Made by a program: the position numbers and the translations under genes
The notes under the pieces: generated by a model
What the model was told of the DNA's origin: nothing
The model's input: only the letters and a program-made list of their open reading frames with translations
Databases searched by the model: none
Part shown: positions 55,822-64,000 of the stretch, piece by piece
Numbering within the stretch: the stretch's first letter is position 1
How the letters are laid out: the number at the start of each line of letters is the position of its first letter
Source: Apoderus coryli
Taxonomy: Eukaryota; Arthropoda; Insecta; Coleoptera; Attelabidae
Assembly: GCA_911728435.2 (NCBI GenBank)
Contig: OU452198.1
Coordinates: 41,631,902 to 41,695,901 of the forward strand
Length of the DNA: 64,000 bases
Direction: 5' to 3'

Positions 55822-56490
55822 TACAATGTGTCCACGGATAGAGTTTGGAAAAGGAAAAACTTTTTTATTTGTCGATTTAGAAGAAAAAGTCATTCTTTAT
55901 AAAAACATCTGCTTGTGTCGAAATTCCAATTACCAAATTTACGATTACTATACAGGGTATATCAAAAATAATTTGATTTTTTTTTGTTTTTTTTTTAATT
56001 TTATGAAAATATTTTCAAAACCGTGATTTATTACACCAATTGTGCAAAAAACACTAATAAACTTTTTTCTCAATGTGGTTAATTTCATAGCTACTATTAA
56101 AATAATAAAATTAAAAAAACAAGAAAATCAAAATCATTAAAAATATTATTTTTGATATACCCTGTATAGTCATCGTAAATTTGGTATTTGAATTTGTAGT
56201 TTTGACACAAGCAGACGTGTTTATAAAGAATTACTTTTTCTTCTAAATCTACCAATAAAAAAGTTTTTCTTCTTCCAATATGTCCACGGATATAGAGTTT
56301 GGAAGAGCAAAAACTTTTTTATTTGTAGATTTAGAAGAAAAAGCCATTCTTTATAAAAACGTCTGTTTGTGTCAAAACTACAATTTCTAGTACGAAATTT
56401 ACGATTACTATACAGGGTATATCAAAAATAACATTTTTAATGATTTTGATTTCCTTTTTTTAATTTTATTATTTTAATAATAGCTATGAA
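55822..56490. repeat. Nested, partly tandem MITEs
   Basis: The outer unit starts AATGTGTCCACGGATAGAG (55825) and its right arm returns inverted at 56167-56278. Inside it a second MITE, 55951-56166, has ends TACAGGGTATATCAAAAATA and its inverse. A second outer left arm starts at 56279 and runs through another inner start (56414) to about 56490. The third copy is at 7218-7592. Confidence 0.75.
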
Positions 56491-56762
56491 ATCAACTACT
56501 ATGAGAAAAAAATTTATTAGTGTTTGGTGGACAATTGGTGAAATAAATCACGATTTTGAAAATGTTTTCATAAAATTAAAAAAAAGAAAAAAATAAATAT
56601 CATTTTTTGCTGGAAAATTTTGAGAAATATCTAATTGTATATTATTTTTACAACTTTTAAGTTTAATTTCTAATTATTTACGCCCAAAAGCGTAATATAA
56701 AATGTAAATTAAAGATAATGTGTATTAAATTAATATAATAATAATATTTATTTCATATTTTT

Positions 56763-57476
56763 GTGCATTTTTACCCATCTTTACTTATTTCAAGTAGGTA
56801 TAGAACAAATAGGTACATTAAAAATATATTTCAACCGTTGGTGGAAATTCATCAAATTGTAGCTGCACCTATGGCTACTGTCGCTGTCGACAGCGTGAAA
56901 TTTCGTCAAATTCCACATTTTACATTTACCGTTTATTTTCTGTTTCTCGTCTTTACAAAATCTCATCAACACATGGACACCATAACGAATTTTCTATTAG
57001 TTTTAGTATACACTGAAAGTATTTTGTTATTTTCACACTTGATTATTCGTAGCGTATATATAGCTAAAAGAAAGCGCATTTTAATACACCAACTTTTTTA
57101 TTTCTATTGTTTTCAAACTGTATATACAAATCTACTGTCATAGGTTGGTAAGGAGTATATTTCAAGCAGTTAAAATTGTTGCCTTTATTAATTTTGTGCG
57201 TGAAAATTATTTAAATTCAGTTCCTACTCGAGGAATGTCTGTAATAGATTTTTAACCGAAATTAAAAAAATATATTATGAGTTAATGAAATTTGTGTTGG
57301 CGCCTGATTATACAGTTTGTCCATCTGCTTTCACAAAATTATTGCTTGGAATGTTATCTGTTTATACTATTTCAATAATTGCTTTATTTCCTTCTGTTTA
57401 CGGCCTTTTTGAGACAACCCATGAAGAAATAAATTTGGCAACGTGGAATTCAAGTCGATTTGGTGTACATTTGTAA
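56763..57476 (+). other. Two hydrophobic frames of unknown identity
   Basis: Frame 56763-57143 (126 codons) contains hydrophobic runs such as FTVYFLFLVF and NFLLVLVYTESILLF that could be membrane helices. Frame 57285-57476 (63 codons) has LLLGMLSVYTISIIALF. The pair is reminiscent of decayed insect chemoreceptor exons, but I see no TYhhhhhQF-type signature and no clear splice sites. They may be chance frames in AT-rich DNA. Confidence 0.25.
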
Positions 57477-57599
57477 CACACGTTAGTGTATAAATATTTA
57501 GTCTATATTTTGTCTAAGTTGCAATACCGAATCAAAAAATGTTAGTAATCAAAATAAAGTAATTTGTTTGGATTCTTTGACCGTGGCTAAAATTGCGGG

Positions 57600-58150
57600 A
57601 ATCCTATAAGGATTCTAATTGGTTCTATTTTTGGGTCGTCAACAGTCGTCTTTTCATCGTCTTGGAGAAAATACATTCACCTCATTTTTGGGTCTTGTCT
57701 CTTCGTAAGGCACAACAAACGCCCAATGCACGTGTTTCTTGGCCAAAAATTTGGATCCATTGCTTTCACAAAGTTCTCACTGGCTATCCGGAATTTGAAT
57801 GAAAAATATTCAGTTGGGCGTCTAGCCTCCATCTTTTCGCAAGACGCATCAGGAAAGTGCGGTTTTCAGAAATTCACCAATCGCTCAGGAGTTTTTGACG
57901 GCTCCAATCTGGAAACGTGAAGATCAACGAAACTCATTACTCTTAAGGCACCCGTCGCAGCATCACTTTGGCTTTTAGATCCAATTACGAGTTGACTCTT
58001 CTTCTTTTTTGTTTCTACTTTCTTCCACTTAGAATCGTCATTAATTTCATTATTTTTGTTATTGGTACCCACATACCTTGCTAATACAGCATTCTGGGCG
58101 ACCTTAATCCGGTCGTTAAGCATCTCCTTTGTGATCACAGGTTCAGAAAT
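57600..58150 (-). pseudogene. LINE ORF1 (gag-like) fragment
   Basis: The minus strand starts MITKEMLNDRIKVAQNAVLA and has a basic middle (KKVETKKKKSQLVIG). ALRVMSFVDLHVSRLEPSKT and, after a stop, PTEYFSFKFRIASENFVKAM and DPNFWP resemble the RRM-like region of Jockey-type ORF1 proteins, which bind the element RNA. Truncated at both ends. Confidence 0.55.
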
Positions 58151-58472
58151 TGAAGGTAATTCATTCTTTCGTAGTTATTCAAAATTATTTATTATAATTT
58201 GACAATTGATTTCTCTCTCAGTTGAACACCGCCTATTTTTGAATTGAAAATGGCTTTAAATTTAACAATAAAAAATCCAGGGCACTATTTAAAGGCGCCA
58301 CCCAAGTCTCGTAGCCTGTGACGATTCGGCTTCACAACTCGTCACCTTCCCGGTTGTACCGCTCTAGCAATGAGAGAGAACTGGCTAAACGTTTGTTTTT
58401 GTGAGGTCAGTCAGCAGTTTCGGAACCCACATAACTTTCGCTACCTCAAACGTTCTGACACAATTTTGTAAA

Positions 58473-58736
58473 TCACACTTCTTGATACTTTAGGGAATCC
58501 ACAAGATAACGCTGATATCGTAAATCGTTCTCTTTCACTGTTTCAACAATTTTTTGCACTAAGTTCGTACGGCCATCTTTAAAAGCACTCTCCCATTTCC
58601 TTACCATCCCATCTGACTCATAATGTTTTCTCCAGATCTGACGATGAATGTCAGCTGCTTTCACGCTTTTAGCATTAAGAAAACGTATCACACCGCGTAT
58701 TTGACAGTCGGCAGCATTTTCGATAGGAGCAGGCAT
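58473..58736 (-). pseudogene. Mariner-type (SETMAR-like HTH) transposase N-terminus
   Basis: MPAPIENAADCQIRGVIRFL and NAKSVKAADIHRQI, then SDGMVRKWESAFKDGRTN, match the HTH_48-type DNA-binding region of Mos1/SETMAR-like insect transposases. The frame then departs from the family (LVQKIVETVKENDLRYQ) and ends. An upstream ATG at 58865 is in frame but the added residues do not fit. Confidence 0.7.
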
Positions 58737-59021
58737 TTTAAAGACTCGTAAACAACCTTTAAGACTGTCGAATTTGTCCATAATGGCGTGTATGCGCCGT
58801 TTGCCCACCGCAGCGCAATAACGGTGGAATTCCAAAACGGTACTTAATTCAAAAACATGCCTCATAATAACAATTAGGTTTTTACAAAATTAAGAAGAAA
58901 ATATAGATATTACCAATCGAACTCAAGTACATTCGCAGCTGACTACAAAACTACAATATTAATTGTTCCCTAAGAAATATCGCATTCTTGGCACACACCA
59001 TTATAGGTCAAATACATGATA

Positions 59022-60131
59022 CGAGGGTTGCCTTTTATATTTCAGGATTTGGCAACCCTGGTGTTGCAATCTGGCAACTGACAGCTCTATCGTAAAGTTG
59101 GACATTCTTGAGGTTATACGTAGTCAGAACGTTTTGACATACGAGCGTTATTTGTGTTGTATACAGTTACTTAAAAGATTCATCTCGGCCCAAAAATGGA
59201 ATTAAATCGTAAACATTTTCGTGCGATTATTTTTTACTTTCGACATGGATTAACTGAGCATCAGTGGATGGATGATCAAGGACCAGTGTTTATAGATGGT
59301 ATAGTGAATTCAATCGTGGTCGTAGTTCACTCCAAGACGAATTTCCTGAAGGTCGTCTAAAATCAGTTGTTGGTCCGAAAACCATTGATGCTGTGCTCGA
59401 ACTGATATTGCAAGATCGTTATGTGACCTATCAAGAGATTGAGAGAACCTTAGGCATTAGTGGGACCAGCATATATTATATATTGCATAAACATTTGACT
59501 GTCAAAAAAATTTGTTCGCGTTGGAGCCCACACAATTTCTCCATCGCTCAAAAAAAGGCTCGTGTCGATTTGTCGAAAGAAATGCTCAAAAATACGATCG
59601 CGGTGCTTCGAAACACGTTTATGACATCGTGAGAGGTGATGAATCGTGGATTTACGCGTATGAGCCCGAAAGTAAACAGCAGTCGACTGGATGTTTCAAG
59701 ATGAGCCAAATCCAACAAAAGTTGTTCGCGCACGAAGCACTTCCAAGCAAATGGTCGCCTATTTTTTCGCAACCCTACCACTAGAACAACGCAGAACAGT
59801 CAACCATTTGTACGCCAGTTGTCTTTTAAGAAATCAGGAAAACCAACCGCCGAAGACGGATCACTCTTCACCAAGACAATGCGAGCTCTCACACATCGGC
59901 TGCATTTTAGAGCACCCAAAACATCGATTCATTGCGTCATCCGCCGTATAGTCCTGACTTGGCACCGAATTACTTCTTTTTATTCCCGTATGTAAAAAAT
60001 AAACTGAGAGGTCAACTTAAGAGGATTTCATGTCCGTAAATATAATAAATGAAAATAATTTCGTGGCAAAGCGGACTAAAATGTTGGCTTTACCTACACA
60101 AGGAATTTTTCCGAAAAAAAACCCACCCTCG
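59022..60131 (+). mobile_element. Mariner element (DD34D type), inactive copy
   Basis: The left end CGAGGGTTGCCTTTTATATT and the right end, inverted (CCCACCCTCG), are flanked by TA (59020-59021 and 60132-60133). The right repeat has diverged after about 9 bp. Size about 1110 bp. It is the longer relative of the 544-bp derivative at 12747-13290. Confidence 0.8.
59196..60010 (+). pseudogene. Mariner transposase, frameshifted, third catalytic residue lost
   Basis: It starts MELNRKHFRAIIFYFRHGLT. Pieces in three frames follow: VTYQEIERTLGISGTSI, HLTVKKICSRWSPHN, KYDRGASKHVYDIV, RGDESWIYAYEPESKQQST (first D), DEPNPTKVVRARSTSKQMV, and finally RHPPYSPDLAPNYFFLFPY, where the family has APNDFFLF, so the last catalytic D is Y. 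The second-D region (HHDNA) is shifted out of frame. C-terminus largely missing. Dead. Confidence 0.85.
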
Positions 60132-60139
60132 TATAAGTT

Positions 60140-61310
60140 TGCACATGCGTCGACGAGTAGCGTGGCTGATGTGCGTCGGAAACAGTGACCGGTGTATAGG
60201 CGCACATTAGGCAGATTTATAAACTCTGCAATTTTATACATTGGTATTTTCTATTAACAATGAGAAAAATACGTTTTTTTTTTAAACTGTGACATGCCGC
60301 CATTTTAAAATTAACTTTCCGATTTCAACCGCCAACGAACTCAAGCGAGATCGACCTAGACGATTTCTTAAACAAATTTGTTATGGACTGGTCAAAAAAT
60401 GCTTCCAAATGTTATATGCCATAAATATATATACAAACCAATGAAGAAGATATTGAACTGAGATCATTTTTAGGGTTCAGGGGTCATGAAATGGAGGACT
60501 GCAGACAAATTTTTCAAAGTTTCGATTGTGTGGATCTCCTGAATAGTTTTTGAAAATCTACTAAAATTCTCGAAAACTAAACGAGAGAAAATAATATATA
60601 CAACATCGATTCTATACATATTTAACGTCTATAACGAATAGTTGTTAAATGCTTGTAATAAGAGCGAAAAAAAAATAACTACATCTGCTATACACCCACC
60701 ACAATTTAAGTCAATCTCTGTTTATTTAAACAAAGTAGATTCATAATAAAACAATTATTTATATGGCCCTGTATATATCCAGCATTTACACCAGCTTTTG
60801 TATTGCGCAGATTAGAAGTTTGATATTGAATTCTTAACATTATAGAAAGAGTATGAGTAGAAAAAAAAACACACCGTCTTCTATATTATATATCGACCAA
60901 TTGATTGACGTTTAATTATAAAAATTTTGTATGCAGACGATTAGGTGTGAAATAGACTTTTGCATTTTTAGATCGAAAAGTATTTTAAACGGCAGCAGCT
61001 TCTATAGAAGTAGTTACTTTTTTTTTTATTCTGTACAATTTTATTTTTACTGCATCAAGTTGTGCTCTAAAACTAATTGGATTGATACTGGGTGGTATTA
61101 GAAATGTTATGTCGTTCTACACAAGCATTTAAATATCCCTCGCAACTACTACCAGTTTGGTCAGCTTATGGGGAAAAATTATTAAGATACAAATTCCTTC
61201 GCTAAAGTTATTAGATCTGATTATTTCAATAATAATGGATTAATTAAATCCGCAGAAACACTGTGCAATATACTGACCAAGGAGGCAAGATTTCAGTATT
61301 GTAACGGTAA
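60140..61310. other. No recognisable gene
   Basis: AT-rich sequence with no long frame. No inverted repeats noted. Confidence 0.45.
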
Positions 61311-61419
61311 TTTTTTTTTTATTTATTTCTTAGTTCCACCGAATGATAACAATACAACATGTTACATTATGGGATTGTCAAACATAATAACTAATAGATA
61401 CATATTATTAATCCGTTGT

Positions 61420-62270
61420 ATAGTTCAAAAATTCAACCACAGAATAAAAACATTTATCCACAAAATAATTTCTCAACTCCAGCTTAAATCTCCTAAATGT
61501 TAGGTTTTTAAATTTGTTAATTTTCAGAATCTTCTTATATCACTTTACGCCGACATAGTTAGTTTTTCTGACCAATACTTAGTCTAGAAAATGGCAAAAC
61601 CACGTTATTTTTGTTTCTAGTTCCATAATTGTGAACATCTTCTCTTTTAAGCAACGATTCACTTTGTTTTTTGATATGAATTATGAGTGCGTACATGTAG
61701 AGGCAAGGAAAAGTCATTATTTTCAAATTCACAAAATGTTCCTTACTTGATGTTGTCTGAGGAATTTTTTGTATTGCTCTTATAACCTTTTTTTGGGCCC
61801 TGAATACTCTAGTCGATCCCCCGGCTCCTCCCCAAAATATGGTTCCATATGCCAAGGTAGACTGGACTAAGCCGAAGTATATCATTTTAAGAATGCTAGT
61901 TGATACAGTACCTCTAATATTCTTTATCAAAAACACACAGCTACTGACTTTTGGTAGTATGGTGTCAATATGTATGTCCCAGATGAGTTTGCTGTCTGTT
62001 TACACTCCCAGAAATTTGGTATTACTCACATTCCTTATAGACTCACCTTCTATACGTATCAGATAACCCTTATTGCTGGTGTTGTTTGCTATAGATATAG
62101 GCACAGCAACCGTTTTTAATGCATTAAGGGTAAGTCCGTTATGCACACACCACCGAGACATCGCCCCAGTCACCACGTTGGCAGCCTGAAATAACCCTGC
62201 TTCAACCCCACTGCTCACGATCTCGGACCTCGAACGGACACCCGCAATTTCAACCACCTGTGTACGCTGT
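61420..62270 (-). pseudogene. LINE reverse transcriptase ORF, C-terminal fragment
   Basis: On the minus strand: NVVTGAMSRWCVHNGLTLNA, NVSNTKFLGV, then (new frame) MFLIKNIRGTVSTSILKMIY, FGLVQSTLAYGTIFWGGAG, AQKKVIRAIQKIP and HNYGTRNKNNVVLPF, then after further stops RRFKLELRNYFVDKCFYS. It belongs to the same family as 23877-24532 but extends further at both ends. The active-site box is not included. Confidence 0.8.
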
Positions 62271-62539
62271 GTAAGATAGCGCCTTGCTTAAAACAAAGAA
62301 AAGGGCAAGAGCTATTTCCTTATTATTGAGTGACTGGTATAGGTTGTCCAAAGCCTGATTAAGAGCTGTTTCTGTTGCAAGAGAGGATCTTAAATTTTTC
62401 AAGATAATTATTAAGTCTCATGTTATATAATCACTCAAATATTTTACTAAATTGACTTTGTAGTGCCAACGGTCTGTAATTATTTGTATCAAGGGTATAC
62501 TGGTAATTTGAATGGTTTGGGAAAAAATCCATAATAAAT

Positions 62540-62872
62540 ATGATTGAGATATGTTTGAATCCAGATGAAGAAATGATGAGAGATCAAATAATTGATAACA
62601 ACCATGACGATGACTATAAAGGTTTGAGATCTATGGCGCGGAAAACTGGTGAGAGTACCTAATTAACAATTTTGAAAGATACCAGTCATTTATGGTTTAC
62701 GTTTTTAGCTGATAAACTTTTAGCCGATTTAAGACAACAAAGTGGTAGTCATAATGAAGATCTGTTGAAAGTGCGGTTATTGTCCAGTTTTATGTTGATT
62801 GCAACAAAGGAGAAACACAATGTGGAACGAGCTTTAGAGAACTTCATTACCATTGCCATTCTAGGTAATTGA
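62540..62872 (+). other. Possible pair of host exons
   Basis: 62549-62648 reads LNPDEEMMRDQIIDNNHDDD and YKGLRSMARKT up to GTGAGAGT, a good donor. 62672-62865 reads LADKLLADLRQQSGSHNEDL, LKVRLLSSFMLIATKEKHNV and ERALENFITIAIL up to CTAG/GTAATT, also donor-like. No acceptor lies between them, so they cannot both be exons as drawn. The acidic and then helical composition is not transposon-like. I cannot name the protein. Confidence 0.25.
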
Positions 62873-62879
62873 TAATGTT

Positions 62880-63540
62880 TTAAATCTTCGCATCACCTTG
62901 AAAAGCACCATTTTCGTGGTTTTGGGACTTAGCGTCTTCCCATGTTATTTTCTATAAGAAAGGTTCCCGAACCGACTTAGCATATATACTAAAAATTAAA
63001 GATCCGAAACACGAACAAGACTGAAGATGTTAGAAGTGCCAACATGGCTAGGGATTCAAAAAATATCGATCATCATTGATACGTAAATATAATCCCCTGG
63101 AAATTTCGATTAGTTATAAATGGATATTAGTAAACAACTTCTGTAACATTGCACGATACAAGATTTAAATGAATTCGTAGAAAAAGGTACGCCGACACAT
63201 CCTAATGCTGTTTGAATCGTGTACAATTAAAAAATAATGTAATGCCTACAAAAGACACTTTCAATACTACTATAAATTCAATTAAAATACAAATAAATAC
63301 AAAAAATCAATACAATTTTATTTATTATAAAAAAAAAATGGACGGAAGCTTAAATAATATCAACAGAAAATTAAAAAACCAACTAATTGCGTCAGATATT
63401 CGCCTTTATGTCGATGCAAATATCTGCCGATAATTATTATGGCCAGAATTACCAAGGCCATAATTGTTCCAGTAAACCCTAGCCGCAGTTTAGAAGAAGT
63501 AATGGTTAGTATAAAATCAAATATTCCACATTAGCTAGAA
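62880..63540. other. No recognisable gene
   Basis: The 73-codon frame at 63212-63433 is Asn- and Lys-rich, as expected of AT-rich DNA, and has no motif. Confidence 0.4.
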
Positions 63541-63950
63541 GCAACAAAAGGTTATGTCAGATGATCAGTTTGTACTCAAATTTCCAAAAATTTCAGTCAG
63601 GTAATTTTGTATAAATTTTATAATTCTCGTATAAGAGACAATATCTTTAAATTGGATAGTGTCGTATCTATCAAAAGACAACAAAAAGTCTCAATCATGG
63701 TGGTAGGATATTTGAATCGTCAATTCAGGAGTTGGACGTTGGCGTTCCGCAGAGTAGTATGGTGGGTCCGTTGTTTTTCATTCTGTTTACCTCCGATATT
63801 GTCACGCAAATAAAATCCGCCAATCATATGACGCTTTTTGCTGATAATATACACAGTTATAATATCTGATGACTGTGCTAACGATCTAAGGGAGGTAGAT
63901 TACAGTGTTATAGAGTCGGAAATGGAGATCACCGGCTTGAAACTTCGCGA
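63540..63950 (+). pseudogene. LINE reverse transcriptase core fragment with mutated active site
   Basis: One frame reads LDVGVPQSSMVGPLFFILFT and SDIVTQIKSANHMTLFADN, corresponding to GVPQGSVLGPLLF and the FADD box. The box is FADN here, so a catalytic aspartate is lost. A stop follows, then SDDCANDLREVDYSVIESEM in another frame. Both flanks are decayed. Confidence 0.72.
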
Positions 63951-64000
63951 TGTTGTAGCAAATCTAAAAAAAAAAAATAAAAAGTTTTTTTTCTAAATAA

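Noticed and set aside
1..64000. CRISPR array, bacterial operon, integrase-type island
   Set aside because: No spaced direct repeats of CRISPR type and no bacterial gene layout. Splice sites, a LIM domain and eukaryotic transposons place the DNA in an animal.

Overview
This window is eukaryotic, AT-rich, repeat-dominated DNA, most likely from an insect and possibly a beetle. The insect call rests on a LIM-homeodomain (Lim1/Lhx1-type) exon with canonical splice sites, GT-AG exon structure inside a transposon, and a mix of element families typical of insects (several mariner-type families, a P-superfamily element, a Crypton, Penelope-like elements with hammerhead ribozymes, and Jockey/CR1-like LINE pieces). 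The order is an inference from repeat style only.

Host content is very thin. The one convincing host exon is at 6567-6762 on the minus strand. It encodes a complete first LIM zinc-binding domain and would sit in a gene with very large introns, so much of the flanking sequence may be intron. Two possible exons at 62540-62872 and two hydrophobic frames at 56763-57476 are weak host candidates.

Layout. 1-2200: a mariner end fragment and empty AT-rich DNA. 2200-4876: a three-level nest. A Penelope-like reverse transcriptase pseudogene is split by a second Penelope terminal structure (12-bp target duplication) carrying a hammerhead ribozyme, and that is split by a P-superfamily element with a THAP-like exon (8-bp duplication). 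6567-6762: the Lim1 exon. 7.2-9.1 kb: MITEs. 10.7-12.3 kb: a Penelope end and a dispersed repeat with a tRNA-Ala-like module. 12.7-14.6 kb: two mariner-type elements. 17.0-19.5 kb: a Crypton tyrosine recombinase pseudogene split by a mariner. 20.9-22.6 kb: the second P-element copy. 23.6-26.7 kb: a hammerhead candidate, a LINE piece and a transposase interrupted by a LINE. 27.85-29.94 kb: a complete mariner-type element (DD41D) with terminal inverted repeats of about 364 bp and an open transposase frame. 30-38 kb: LINE ends, a pogo-like fragment and an unclassified element candidate. 38-45 kb: a transposase fragment and LINEs, one nested in another's 3' UTR. 45.6-46.7 kb: paired inverted Penelope/hammerhead arms. 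46.8-50.3 kb: LINEs and a tRNA-like repeat. 50.6-52.9 kb: a 1.8-kb foldback and a 0.4-kb MITE. 53-64 kb: more transposase and LINE debris.

No operon logic applies. The structure is a record of repeated nested transposition. The parts that look youngest are the element at 27.85-29.94 kb, the two P copies with perfect target duplications, and the LINE tail at 39.7-40.2 kb.
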